This document shows, one piece after another, positions 10,706 to 22,655 of a DNA stretch of 64,000 bases. Position 1 is the first letter of the stretch. Every line of letters begins with the position of its first letter. Position numbers and translations under genes: made by a program. Source of the stretch: Suillus spraguei. Its lineage: Eukaryota; Basidiomycota; Agaricomycetes; Boletales; Suillaceae. The DNA lies in the NCBI GenBank assembly GCA_016800925.1, contig JABCPU010000286.1, positions 23,213 to 87,212 of the forward strand, given 5' to 3'. The notes under the pieces were generated by a model. It saw only the letters and a list, made by a program, of their open reading frames with translations. It had not been told where the DNA came from and ran no database searches.

Positions 10706-11672
10706 GGTGAGATAATGATGCTGAATGTTAGGAAAAGAAAAGAAAAGAGATTGGTAGAGAACTTATAGTCGACAGGGATTGCGCAGCCACATGACCACAC
10801 TTCCACACATTGTTGTAGCTCAATGTCCCATCCACAAACTTGATTTGCCACTGTCACTATTTGCTGTCCAATAGATTAAACATCACATGCAACCAACGTG
10901 AACATGAGATTCCACCAAGTCTGAAATTTGAATTTGTGGACCAATGGACTCCAAGGGTCTGGTTAAATGCAACTGTAAGATGTGAGAATCGGCTAGGATT
11001 TTGGACGGTATGTCTGTGATAAACATTAATTGCATTGACACATTTCTGCACGCCAGTTAGCTAAACACTATTACATGATGACCTCTGCAAGTAAGGTGTC
11101 TATTTTGTACCGTCTGAGAGAATTGTACATATCAACACTGGTCAGGATAGGCTGTGTCTAACAAGCGGTTTATCACCAAGAAGAATGTTAAGCACGCATG
11201 ATTGAGCGGCCGGTCACATGACACTCGATGGGAGCCGCTGGTACAGTGAGCAGGTGAGTAGCTCCTGAACAGGCGCTCCATATAGGGCACCGTGGATGTC
11301 TTGAGTGCCAGTTGAATCAGGCAACCTCCTTGGTTATATATCCAAACTATTCCTGTAAGATGGGCTCCCTTTAAGGACTGGCATTCCACAGGGCACTTGT
11401 GAAAATAAATTGTGCAGTTACCTTCCATGAACTACCATGCCTCTGACAAGGCACCGGTTTAGTGTTGCCGTGGTTCTGGCTAACGCCGGTTTTGATTCAC
11501 CGGCTTAACTGACACTACAGGTCTACACATTTCTGCTTATATAGTTATCACTAAGTCCAGCTAATATCACTGAGATAAGGGCTGTATGCCGGCTCATGAT
11601 AGTGTATATGTGATATATTTACATACTGTATAAGAACAGAGCAATTTTCGATCTTTTGAATTGGTATCGTGA
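10706..11672. other. No supported gene; promoter side of Zn2Cys6-like gene 1
   Basis: The 5' flank of the minus-strand gene starts here, with a purine-rich AAAAGAAAAGAAAAGA run around 10733-10749. Beyond that, only short frames without recognisable similarity occur. Confidence 0.4.
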
Positions 11673-12060
11673 TGCCATGATGTTTTTCTGTCAGTGAACC
11701 TACCAAACCTTGTGTAATACATTGACATTGACGAAGATATTCAACTCACTTCCAGTTAAGGTCAGGACTATCGGTGCAATAATTAGAATTTCAATGTTTC
11801 TGAGGACTGGTGGATGGGACATTGTTGACTTCTCAGACAATCACAGGATGTGTTTTCCGGCAGTGAACCTACCAAACTTGGTGTAATACATTGACATTGT
11901 CTGAGGTATTCTAATCACTTCCGGATCAGATAAGCAGTCAATTAATATGTCAATCTTGTGAAGATATATTGTTCACTTGGCACAGAATGACATGATATGG
12001 TTTTCTGGCCGTACTAGACATACCAGACCCGGTGGAAGATTCTAATCACTTTCAGTCCGG
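11673..12060 (+). repeat. Degenerate tandem repeat, three copies
   Basis: Three blocks starting near 11673, 11846 and 11988 share the order ATGNTNTTTTCTG, CAGTGAACCTACCAAAC, TGTAATACATTGACATTG and ATTCTAATCACTTCC. Copies 1 and 2 are clear; copy 3 is weaker. Spacing is about 170 and 140 bp. Origin unknown. Confidence 0.65.
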
Positions 12061-13225
12061 GTCAGCAGTCTCGCCTAATCGCCTTTCGTTAGCTTCTCTG
12101 AACGCCATGAGGCGCGATATACAAAGCAAGAGGACCATGTTGATGTGAAATATATGGTACAATGTATGAGTTCCCTGCTGAGTGGTACAACTAACCAGAC
12201 CTTCGTGTCACTGGGCTCCTAGAATAGGCCTCCCGGACGTGAGAAATTACCATAGAACACATCCCAGCCAACGTCGGCCAATCCATATCGACCCAGAACA
12301 AACTGTTAAAAAGATGCAGCTGGGGCCAGACATCCTCACTGACCACAATGCAACGTGGGAGAACAGCCAGAAAATGTGCCGGACTGAATCAACTGACACA
12401 TACCACAGCTAGTGCACGTATGGATAAATAAGATGGCGGTCTACATAGATCAGGTGACGGCCGGCATACATGGCACGCATAGCTACTAGTACTGATGTGT
12501 ACAAACAAGCTGGCCTTTGTCGTCGGACGATTGCCTCCCGGCAATGAGAGCAACATGCCTGCCACGAGCACTACTGCCATCGATAGCTATAACCAAGTTA
12601 ACGTTAGGCGTTGACAGCGCCGGCAGGGAATGGGTTCAAGATCCCTCCGGCCAACTTAGACGTCATCAACTACCTGGCCTAGTGCATAGGTCCAGCACCG
12701 GCCGTCATTGACAGCAAGCTCCATCCGGCCAGCACTACTTAGACACATAGGTATAAACAAGGTAGCATTATGCGTGCTTCTATTTGATATACTCGGTCCA
12801 GATAGAACCGATCCGCCGGCAGCATGTTTGCATCACTCTGTTCTTCCCTCGCGAATATTAACCCGCCCGGCTAGCGAGTCTGACATTTGATCTCCACCAT
12901 TCACGTCTCAGGAGGTGAATGCATTCTTGTAATACTCACAGAGCCAACATAGACATCTTTCCTGCCTTCGCTCGCCTCCACTACACGAACATCATTATAA
13001 AACTCTTGAACGGGTTTGACGCAGTGATGGTAAAGTCCGGTTCGTTCCGTTTATCCAGGAAATTTAGCATACTGAGCACGGCACCATCGGTTCGGTCCGA
13101 TCATTGTCCGATTCTGATACCGACAACCGGACCCCAAAAAGGTCACAACATATCCTAAGTACGAATGATCTAGGGCCCATCTCCAACTTCCACTTTTCAC
13201 CGCATTTGTCTCATTCGAGGGAACA
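12061..13225. other. No supported gene
   Basis: Only short mirrored frames. Positions 13020-13140 are rich in GGTTCGGTCC-like words that recur near 15380 and 17930 and probably derive from transposon ends. Confidence 0.4.

Positions 13226-13249
<24 letters not shown>
13226..13249. repeat. (AT)n microsatellite
   Basis: About twelve AT dinucleotides in a row. Confidence 0.95.
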
Positions 13250-13257
<8 letters not shown>

Positions 13258-13414
13258 TCACATGTAGTCAATCGTATACTTTGGCAATTACATATTAGTT
13301 GTTGGTGGTATCTGTTGTGGCAAATTTAATTCCGCGCAGCAGAACTATCCTGTTCATGAGCGGGCGTTGTTAGTGATCTTCGAATCCTGAAGCGGTTGCG
13401 TCACTGACTGATTT

Positions 13415-14063
13415 TTTTCACAGACCACAAAGACCTTGAATGGTAGGCCAGATGACTTGAGGTCCTAAGTTATTTTGACTTCAGTATATTGTATATGCCA
13501 GGGGCGGACAATACCCTCGCGGATGCCCTTTTCCGCATGTACAGTGACGAGCCAAAGGCCACCATGAGAGCGCCCAGTGAATATGTCAGCGGTGAAGAGA
13601 ACGACGTGCCTAGGACCCTCCTCCTGAACTTCATCAGAGCTCCACTAAATACTGGCACTCCGCTGTTCATGGACGCGACTAAAGAGCGCCGGTCGGCACA
13701 CATAGCTGCCAAGATGCCGTATGCGGCCGAAAGCAACCACCTTGTCCGAACGGACGCGTTCAATATGCCAGTACGTGGACCAACGGGTAGAAAGAAATCA
13801 CCACTTATCGTTGATAGTAGCGAGAGTACTTCTGTAGGACAGGGCAGTATTATAATTGTAGATGGTGAGGAGAAGGTGCCTACCGGATACGCATCACAGC
13901 AAATTCTCACCAACTCATTCTTCATCTCGAAACAGGTGCCTACTAGAGGCGCACCACAGCAAGTTCTCACCAACTCATCCGTCATCTCGAAACCTAGTGA
14001 CTCAAGAACCAGGTCGGATGGACCGGTAGACCGGATATCAAGGGATCTGGCGTGTCATCTATA
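13415..14063 (+). pseudogene. Ty3/gypsy RNase H C-terminus and connector fragment
   Basis: The frame reads FFTDHKDLEW (the TDHK motif of retroelement RNase H), two stops, then YMPGADNTLADALFRMYSDEP and RAPSEYVS, the standard end of RNase H before the integrase connector in basidiomycete gypsy elements. Downstream the frame stays open to 14063 but is built from tandem copies of a 60-bp unit (13876-13935 and 13936-13995). No RT or integrase adjoins it. Confidence 0.75.
13876..13995 (+). repeat. Two tandem 60-bp units inside the gypsy connector
   Basis: Both units start GTGCCTAC and end CATCTCGAAAC, and encode PTGYASQQILTNSF and PTRGAPQQVLTNSS. A second, looser duplication (around 14015-14075 and 14140-14215, with GGACCNG and GATATCA) follows. 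Confidence 0.75.
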
Positions 14064-14309
14064 GTAAATGATATGAGTTCATTTGAACAGAGGAAACGGC
14101 TCACCATCACCACAAAGGATGGATCACAGACAATCCTTACCATGGATGGGCCAGTGGACCAGGATATCAGGAGACCTGGTGGCCCTATCATCTGTAGTGG
14201 ACGATATAAGATAACCTCAACATCCTCAAGAGACAACTCAAATAAAATGATGCGGCAATGGGATCCACGCCTATGGCCAACTCACCAGCGACGATGTTCA
14301 GGAAGGTGA

Positions 14310-15379
14310 CCTTGAAGCTGGGTCAACTTCCTGAAAGACTACTGGATGGCGGGAAGGCATCTCGTGAAAATCAGAGAATTACAGCACGAACAACAAAAAA
14401 GGACCTGCAGGCAAATGGGTCAAGCACTGACGTCAGAGAACAATAGGTCCTGGTAGGAGAAATCCAGAAGGCATCATGCCCTGCCGAACATGCCTGATGA
14501 CGTAACCAAGGGCCATAACCGGAGAAGCACACAACCAGACAACACTATGTCGCACAGGACTTTCTGCGTCCCCTCATCGCTTGATGATGAGCCATTGTTA
14601 CGGGTGTTGTTTTTTTATTGGGGTTGTGTCCCGCAGAATTGGGCATGTCGTCGGAAACCAATATTGCCTCAGCGTTTTGTTGGGTAGGATGAATAGCAAG
14701 AACTTGTGTTACTTGCCATTGGTGCATTTGCAGTAAGCGAATTTTTCGAGCTGCCACTGTAAAGAAAGTTCGCAGCATGAGATGAGTGCCTGCCAGTGAT
14801 ACCTCTATTAGGCCGCAGCTCAGGCCGAACCATGCCAAAGCCGGAGCCCGCTGAAGCCAGGCCAAAGCCACGGCCTTGAGGCCAAGCCGGGCCGGATCAT
14901 CACCAGCTCTATTGTTGTTGAAGGCACGCGAGGACTCTGTTTCATGATAATTGACACCGTGGCAACAGCAGGCTGGCACCTGGACATTTGCCCACATTTG
15001 GGTCAAGTTGGCTCTCCCAGGCTCTACCCTGATACCAGTATGGCGGCATATGTCTCATCTGTCTCCACTGGCACAGGAGTCGATCAAGCAAGTATTTACC
15101 AATGTATATTATCTGTATGTATCTTGTGAGTGTTATTATGCAGGCTAGCTGGCTAACGCTCGAATCGCCTTGGCTGCAGGCCTATTTCGCTTGTGGAAAG
15201 CGCCCTTCCATCGCCATTCTCTCTTCGCGCGTTCCTTGTTAAAGGGGAGCGAATCCAATTCAACCCACAACCTTCTGCAAATGCGCCACCTCTGGGAACG
15301 AGTGGTCGGAAGCTGCCAGTGCGTTCATTAGCTACAAGCAAGGTCGGAAACTCACTAGTGATGGAACAGTCACGTTCGG
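14310..15379. other. No supported gene; short AGGCC-rich patch
   Basis: No coding signal. Around 14815-14900 the words GCCAAAGCC and AGGCCAAGCC repeat several times. Confidence 0.4.
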
Positions 15380-15460
15380 GCTGGTGCTCCAGGAAAATCA
15401 GAGAACCGTGGACCGGACCATTAGTTCGGTTCTCCTAGTAAGCAGAACCATGAACCGGAC
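15380..15460. repeat. GGACCGGACC-type repeat patch
   Basis: The sequence alternates GGACCGGACC, GGTTC and AACCGGACC. Similar words occur at 13020-13140 and 17917-18070. hAT-type transposons often have such subterminal motifs, but no paired ends or transposase were found. Confidence 0.35.
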
Positions 15461-17457
15461 CAACAACAAGTGCAACAAATTCATTGCAAAACATTGCAGT
15501 ACCTAGTCAATATGAGCCTCGTCCTCATCATTGAGGTTTCTACACAAATAGCGAAGACAAAACGATCGATAAGAGCAAGAGATAGCAGCAAGTTGATTTT
15601 TACTTACCCCATAGATTGATTACCTTGCTATCCAAGGTTCCCCAGTTCTGTCCGCTTCTATTGGAGAGAGCGATAGTTACGATACAAACAACTGCAACAA
15701 CCTTTGTTCACGCAGTTCAATTGATGTTTTTGGTACTTATTATGGGGACTACGCTGAAGATATCGCTGTCTCTGTCGCTTGGCCATGAATTACCAGACGT
15801 TTGTGCGGAGCACGGACTGTACAGTGGCCGGGAAATGATTGTATGCCGAGCGGAAAAAGCGCCATTAACTCGGATATAGACTTAAACAGTGGCTTCTGAT
15901 GTAAGAACAAATTTCCGCACATCTATATGCAGGTACCTGGAGATGCACCCCACAGAAATCAGATGGGACTGTGCATCAAGCTGACCGGATACACGGTGTG
16001 CTTCGGCAGAATTCATTCAGCGAGCTCCCTGCACATCTTTCTCTTCACGCGCTCAAACAATTCCCCACAACGTCCCACTAAGGGTGTCTATTGACGATTT
16101 ATGCTATTTTAGAGGTGCTAGGACGTAGCCTCTCGGAGTTTTTATGCACCATACTTCCTGAGGTCAGCGTTATTTTCCTTTCATTCATGTTTTCGACCAC
16201 TCTATTTCAATTAGTTTTCCGATTCGTCAATTCTTTGTATGCCTGTGTTGTTGTAATTTGTAAATATACAAATATACTTATCTGCATTTGCGCAGAAGAA
16301 GAGCAAGTGTCCGACGTTTCCCGCCATGCTGGAGGCTCCACCTCCTTGGTTCCATCCCCGAGCCAAAACTCAGGCCACCCAACACAATGAGGTCGACTCT
16401 TCCTGAGTCACACTGGGCTAGCCAGTCCACCTTGCAGTGCGCTGCACCGACAGTAAGTCATTCATTTATGACGGTCACACAATTATCCCGAATCACATGG
16501 CACGATCAAATTAGTGATACCTCCCATGTGCGTCGTCTATTTTCTTCTCTGTTTTGAGAACTGGTTCAAGTATGAACGATACCATAGTTTGATTAGATGG
16601 GTCCGTCATTCCTCATCCGTGCCGAAATTGTGAGTGCCCAACCCTCCGGCCGTCATTGCTCTTGGAGACTCGGACAACTCGCATAAATTTGCTCTGCTAG
16701 TACGGACATGGATGTACGCAACCAGGTGGATTCGCTGAGAGGCTGGGAAAACTGCTTATTAATTCGGGCGTACGTTGACTTTGCGGTCGGTGACAAGGCG
16801 CTGCTGTTGAAATTTGGCAAATAGAGAGGCATGAACAGTGTGTCCTGTTCACTGTGGAAGCATTCTGGCACATAGTACCAACTTGTTTGCATTAATCTTT
16901 GGATGATTCGCGAGAATGGTACACAGTCTTGTCATCATTATCCATCTGTGCAGTTCACCGGAATGTTCCGGAACCAGCGGTCCCGATTGAGCCTATTGTT
17001 TCTTTTGCTCGAGCTTTGTTTCCTCCCACTATTATGGACAGCCAGACAGCCGTGCACAACATCTGAGGCTTCCACTTCTTGCCTAAAAACATCATCCGCT
17101 GGTGCTTATAACGCCCCAGAGTCCAGGCACGCTCCTTAAGTGATGACCGTCTTCGTCTCAGCGTCAAGCGCGCGCTGCTAAACTATAACTCCCTGCGTTT
17201 TCCCTCTCAGCCGTTCGGACCCCTGGCAGCAACCAGCAGTCCGTTCGGTATTTCGACAACAATATATAGGTTTTAAGCTTCAGGCTCGATCGCTGTACTC
17301 GGCTGTTTAAGTCTGCTCGGTTTCCATCTTCTTTCTTCCCCTGTTCGCTCATCCGTCTTTTCCCCCGTAGGCTCGCGACGTTCTCGATCGCACCGGCAGC
17401 TCACACAGTGCCGCAGTCACCACTTTCGTCACCGCTGCCTTCGTCCACGGCGATCCG
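15461..17457. other. No supported gene
   Basis: A few frames of 60-100 codons occur (for example 16091-16390, hydrophobic in its first half), none with recognisable domains or splice-linked partners. A TATA-like ATATATAGG lies near 17262, about 190 bp before the next candidate frame. Confidence 0.4.
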
Positions 17458-17700
17458 ATGTCGCCAGCTGGAGTGGACAATGTCCCCCTGCCCGACAATG
17501 CGCTTACCGTGGGCGCCGTACTCTCGGTCGTTTTGATCACGATCCTGCTCGTGATCGGCATTACCTACCGTTGGTGGAAACTGTGGTTCCAGCCCTTCAT
17601 TTCATGTGGGTGCTGCCCCTGCATCGTCGTATATTCGGAGCACGAGGACGTCATCCTGGACATCGTGGAGCTGGCAATTGCCAGGTCCCCATGGAGGTGA
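17458..17700 (+). CDS. Small single-span membrane protein candidate
   Basis: This 80-codon frame encodes one strongly hydrophobic segment at residues ~17-38 (VGAVLSVVLITILLVIGITY), followed by WRWK-type aromatic-basic residues and a CGCCPC cysteine cluster. It resembles no family I know. A GTGAGC at 17697 could be a splice donor, in which case this is only a first exon. A TATA-like box lies near 17262. It could equally be a chance frame. Confidence 0.3.
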   Translation: MSPAGVDNVPLPDNALTVGAVLSVVLITILLVIGITYRWWKLWFQPFISCGCCPCIVVYSEHEDVILDIVELAIARSPWR

Positions 17701-17916
17701 GCATGCCCTAGTACCTTGTGTATTTTTTTCTCTGTGCTGACTATCTGCATGCCATATTCCCTCCCCCCCAGGACTCATAGTGATCCATAAATTTCAGAGG
17801 TTTCATTTTAGTTATTATTTAGCTCATAAGTACTACGTCACGGTGATAGAGGACCATATTCGTCGGGCCAAATGCAAAAGGTCCTAGAGTTTCTACTCCA
17901 CACATTCTATATACAT

Positions 17917-18080
17917 CAGTGGTGGCCAGGTCCGGTCCAGAAACGCGGTTCGAACTAGAACTGTTTCGAACCTGACAGAAGTCCGGTTCAAGGTTCGGGA
18001 GATAGGGACAACCAAACCGTCGGTCCGGTTCACGGTTCAAGGACTTTTGGAATTCTCGAGCCCGGTTCGAACCTGTTCAA
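17917..18080. repeat. GGTTCGAACC-rich repeat with a hAT-like end
   Basis: It starts CAGTGGTGGCCAGGTCCGGT and continues with repeated CGGTTCGAAC and GGTTCAAGG words. The start resembles hAT terminal repeats (CAGTG...). No matching opposite end was located. Confidence 0.4.
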
Positions 18081-19358
18081 AGCTTTACTGGCAGGTGAAA
18101 TTGACGCACTCGTGACACACCTGTGTGTGACGCAGCGTATGATGTGACTCGGCGGCAGTCTTGTATGGTATCTCACTTCATTTGTCTACCTCATGATACC
18201 GCTGCCCACGCATGCCTCTGTCTACTTCAACGCCACCTGTCTTCAAGTCCCATAGACAAAGCATCTTTCAAACGAGGCTAAAACCATATCTGCTGTCTAT
18301 CAGGGCAAACTGCAACTGCCCTTACCCAGTCTTCAAGACCTTTGGATTTTGCAGGTACTTCAATTCTTGACAAAAATGCGATAACCACCATCATTGAGTT
18401 ATTCGCCGCGAAGTCCTTCGATGGAGATTTAGTTGTCTAGGGAAAGTCCCAGCATGTCTGTCTCCGAAGGGAACACGAAACTAGGTAATGCATTATAACG
18501 AGTGAAGAAGATAAAGTCATGAGGTCGGTCATCCCTAGAGTGGCCGTCAAGGCCGGCGGCCCTCATCACGCAAGGCATGTGCTCCGGACTACCTTTCTAC
18601 ATAAAATGCTGAGTATTGTAGTCTAAATAGAGGCAAGGCGGTCGGTGTAGCGGTAAGCCCCCTGACAAGACCCGAAACTGCTTACTAAGCCTCCCGCCTT
18701 ACCGGCCCTTCCCCCCCTTCCCCGACTGCGCCTTATCATAGGAGACGGCGGACAGCAGGGAATGTGCATAAGGGCAGTCAGCCTGCGCCCGCGCCTAAGA
18801 CCTTAATCTATGCCAACAACGGTGGGGGCCCTCGTACCTCGGTTTCTTTCTTTGGGGCCTAGAAAGTTCGATGATGAGCACATATTGCATGTGCTCAAGC
18901 GGCTACAATATCACAGCACATGGGTTTCTGCAAGAGAAACATGTCCTCGTCGGGATATTGGCTCGGTGACGGGAGCATGTTTGAACAGAGGACGCCAACA
19001 GATGCAAGTAGGAAGTCCAAAACCATTAAAATGTCCATGAAGCCACAGAGAACCATGTGCACCATTTGGACCAAGTTCTATGCTCTCATCCATATCACCG
19101 ATGCTGTCTCGTTGTACGTATCATCCGTAGAGTAATTGTGAAAGAGAGTGCACTGGGACGGTTTTCAGTGTGCCAAACCGGAACAGGAGAAGGCGACCTT
19201 GATGTTAAGTGAGAGGTCGGTTCTCTACAATGTTCTATGGTGGGAAAGACAGCGCGAGAAAAACAACATGTGAGAGTAAAACAACGGGCGAAGGGACAGA
19301 AATGTCAAAGAAAAAGTGGGAGATGGGAACATTGTGCATATATGCAGGGTTAGAATAG
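18081..19358. other. No supported gene
   Basis: Only short mirrored frames. A GC-rich patch at 18630-18720 contains GTAGCGGTAAG and CTTACCGGCC but does not fold as a tRNA by eye. Confidence 0.4.
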
Positions 19359-20332
19359 TCATTCTACGATGTCCCTCGAAGCTGGAGCAGACTGAGTCCT
19401 CAGCCGCTCAAGTTCCGTTAGTATCTGAAGTCCGGGAAGGGTATTACCATCAGTCAAAGAAGACTACTTTTGCAGAAAATACGCACCTCCTCGATTTGAC
19501 GGTCACGCTCGTTGATCTGACGGTTGCACTAATCGATTTCAGGCTGCCGCTCGAAGCGGCCTTGTTCCAGAATCTGCAGGGAAAAGATACCATCAAGGAA
19601 AGGTTGTTAGACCTTGGAAATAAAATGCGTACACATGAATGTTCAGTCTGACGCTGAAGCTTCTGCACTTGCTTCAGCGTTTCTTCATAAGTTGGCCAGA
19701 ATTTGGCACAAATGGCCCTGACGTCATCCTCCGATGTTTGCATTAACGCAATGCGACCGAAGTGGCCACAGTTACCATGCCAAAATACTTCCTCCTCTCT
19801 TCCAAAAGACCTTGCAAGCTCTGGCAAATGGTGCGACTTGAGCAATGACATTGGCCACGGAGGAGATGATACTAAGTCTTGTTCGTTCACTAGAAGTAAC
19901 AGGTCTGCGACTGGGAAACCTGAAGGTCGAGTAGAATGAAATGAGAGTAAAAAGATTTTTGTGAAGTTTTTGAACCTGACCTGGATCATTAAATCACTGG
20001 CACGGTCAATGAGGTACACTGTGTCCCCGTGCAAGGTTTTCCGATGATGATGGAGTGAGTAGCTCAGATGCTTATGAGTAAGTCGGGATATCGACGGTGC
20101 GGTCAACATACATAGCGGCAGTGGCAGAGCGTTTTCCAATGGGTGAAGTGAAGTACGAGGAACTCATGCTCTACATTTTGCAAGCATTTGTAGTGGTCGA
20201 CCCAAAACAGAAAACATTCCAGGTAGTTGTTAAGTTTCTGTAAGGACGGACATTGAAGTTCATGGCTAGTTCGTCCTCAAAGCAGAGGAAATGGAGAGAT
20301 TCCGGAGGAAGCGACGATATGCCCAATTGTCG
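19359..20332 (-). pseudogene. Unknown multi-exon gene with coiled-coil tail, decayed
   Basis: Several splice-linked frames read on the minus strand. From the 5' side: FRQLGISSLPPESLHFLCFE (about 20332-20150), then SLHHHRKTLHGDTVYLIDRA (20080-19980), an intron ending CTTCAG, VADLLLLVNEQDLVSSPPWP to WPTYEETLKQVQKLQ (19915-19670), ILEQGRFERQPEID (19575-19490), and ILTELERLRTQSAPASRD ending TGA at 19359-19361. The last two parts form a charged heptad-like coiled coil. Breaks: a TAG inside the coiled coil (after PEID), a TAG near 20175 and a frame change near 20090. I do not recognise the family. It resembles the neighbour at 20617 in overall plan (globular part, then coiled coil). It could be a living gene with exon borders I misplaced. 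Confidence 0.5.
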
Positions 20333-20616
20333 GAAGAGCTTGCGAGACGGTTAATACTCACTCTGAGTTTTTAAAGACACGATAAGCTGGTAGATGACTT
20401 GGAGACGTTTCAGCCCAAAGGTTGCGGAAGACTCAGCGCCTCGAGGCACCGGTGTTGACTTGACTTCAATTAAAAGGCCTCACATTCTTACATAAGCAAG
20501 TTGGTAGTCAACTAATATCCTAGAGTATAACGACGTCAGACTAACATGATGGAATGTTCAGCATTGTAACCTAAATAAAGGCATATCACGACATATGCAT
20601 GAGAGTCACGTCGGGT

Positions 20617-21491
20617 TCAAGAACGACTCTCCAACTCAGCTATCTTAGCTTCATCAGCCCGACTCTTGGCTAGCAATCGGTCTATCTCTGCCTGATACTG
20701 CGAGAAGTCAATCTCACAACTATGACCATACTAGGGAAGAGCTCACCTGCTGTTCCTTCTCCTGTATTAGGGCTTCATCAGCCTGACTCTTGGCTAGCAA
20801 TCGTTCTATTTCTGCCTGATACTCCCGCGACTGCAAGAAGTCAATTTCACAACTATGACCATACTAAGGAAGAGCTCACCTGCTGTTTTCGGACTTCCTC
20901 CTCTTGGGCTGCTTCAACTTCAATGCGCGACCATTCAGAGTTAAACTTCTCGCATACCGCCCCCACACTGTTCGGGTTATCTATCTTGACCCCACGATAG
21001 CAAGAGCGCCCACTACCCCACGGCCCCTCAACACCACCTGAGAAGAGGCATTTTACAGCCTCCCAGACGGTCTCCGCAAACCAATAGCACTGGTATTAGT
21101 ACAGGTGGTATCGGGGCGCACTCTTGCTGACAGCTGACAGGAGTACCGCTATCTGTGTTGCCGCAGGGCCCTCAACCCCGGGTGCGGAGAAGTCGAGGGT
21201 ACAAAGTCTTGAGTACGAGCGGAATTTTTTTTTAAGGTAGGTTCGGACGGCAGAATTCACATCTGGAATAGTGTAAACAATATCAGTGGCGGCGGGAGTT
21301 GAAGAAGCTGATGGAAAAATTATTCCAGATGTACGAGATGATGATGACCCATTGTTGTTATTCTGTAGGTCTGGGTTGTTGACCGTCCGGTCGACGATCA
21401 ATACCGTGGTATGCGAGGCACTCGGCGAATAACAAAATTCGAGGAGAAGGAACTCGTGCTGTTTTTCACCGTTACATTTGCAATAGGTCAT
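20617..21491 (-). pseudogene. Unknown basidiomycete protein with CYWFAE motif and repeated coiled-coil exons
   Basis: From the 5' side the minus strand reads HEFLLLEF, then TTVLIVDRTVNNPD, AVRTYLKKKFRSYSRL, and after a possible intron CYWFAETVWEAVKCLF and RGVKIDNPNSVGAVCEKF, then EVEAAQEEEVRKQQ. Two short exons follow, encoding YQAEIERLLAKSQADEALI and YQAEIDRLLAKSRADEAKI, and the stop at 20617-20619. I recall similar uncharacterised proteins from mushroom genomes but know no function. The first part (to 21096) is one frame. The join near 21090 needs an intron I could not place firmly, so the gene may be intact or broken. The start at 21491 is the ATG nearest the recognisable part; the frame stays open to 21791. 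Confidence 0.5.
20648..20887 (-). repeat. Tandemly duplicated exon-plus-intron unit
   Basis: Two direct copies (about 20648-20756 and 20769-20887) each contain a coiled-coil exon and the following small intron, including the same GTGAGCTCTTCC donor and the same TTCTTGCAG-like acceptor. The second exon copy also has a short SRE insertion. The reading frame is kept in both. Confidence 0.8.
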
Positions 21492-21791
21492 GGATTTTAG
21501 TCGACATCGCGACGGTAGATGGCTGCTGAAGATGATTGTTCTCCATGATGACACGTCATTCCGCATTTCTTGTGTGGTAAACAGACCGGGGACTGTGGGC
21601 CACGACTCGGACATGACTCGGAAAGGACGGAGGATTGCACTAAGGAGACCACGAACACTGAAGGGATACTTTAAGGCCATTACAGCAGCTAGTTGGCAAG
21701 GGTTTAGACACGATGTGGCGCAGCGCAGAATGTGAGAACGTTGCATGGCGCTTACTATAACATGAGGCTCAAGAAGGCTCAAATCCCACAA

Positions 21792-22566
21792 GCCTTCCCA
21801 ATAACCGGTAGCACACCCCTCAGCCTGTGGTCAACCTGATCGATGTTTTTGTACTCAATGTAAATAAATTGTGTCTCATACCGTTTCGAATAAGGATAGA
21901 GTACTAAGGGTTCTGTGGAATGTAACGAAGCGGCGACTAAGTGTATACTGAATTCTAAAAAGGTGCCAGGAAGTCCGGAATGTCCCGGCTGATCTAGCTG
22001 AGCGGCTGCTTCCCCACATTAGTTTTTCCTTCGAACCACGACAACGATTTTCGTTGTCCATAGTTCTCCTCACTCGCTCGAACAATTTGTCTTTATACCC
22101 ACATACCTCTCCCTACAGTTATCATTAGACCATATCCCCGACTCCCACTTAAGTGGCAAGAGGGTTTTGTTGGATCCAAATGTTCAGGCACCTATGCGTG
22201 GGAACCTAAAGTTAACGAGTAATAAATGAATGTGATAGCGATTCGAGTCTGCTTGCTGTGTCGTCTGACTCGTCTCTACAGGGAAGAAGTTGTACGTCTT
22301 TTCATTTCTCTTGGCGTCCTTATTTTATTGAATTGATCACCTTCACATTCAGAATGTCTGTGTTTCTCTCAAAACACTCCAGTACGTGTCCTCTAGTTCT
22401 CGATTAGGCTACAGATTGCCCAACAATATCCTATGATACTTTGTACTACAGTGTACGAAACACTTTTCCAGTAGCCCGAACTTGAAAATGATGTATCTAG
22501 TCCTTGAAATTTGACCGCTTTGTACCGTTGAGTAGCGCAAATGCAATCTTTTGACTTGTAGATTAA
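21792..22566. other. No supported gene
   Basis: Nothing recognisable between the unknown gene and the left end of the Harbinger element. Confidence 0.4.
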
Positions 22567-22652
22567 GGCCCTGTACGGACTGCGAAATTGAAATTGAAAT
22601 TGAAATTGAAAGAAAATACAAATTTGAAGGTCATGTGATGGTATCACATGAC
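22567..22652 (+). repeat. Left terminal inverted repeat of the Harbinger element
   Basis: It ends with a 23-bp palindromic segment (10-bp arms, spacer GGT). The AAATTG unit is present four times, against about three in the right repeat. Confidence 0.8.
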
Positions 22653-22655
22653 TAG

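Noticed and set aside
13020..13140. GGTTCGGTCC words here, at 15380 and at 17917 as one hAT element
   Set aside because: No paired terminal repeats, 8-bp duplication or transposase could be matched. Only the 17917 end looks hAT-like.
18627..18720. GC-rich block with GTAGCGGTAAG and TTACCGG that might be a tRNA or SINE head
   Set aside because: No consistent cloverleaf or A/B box pair can be drawn by eye.
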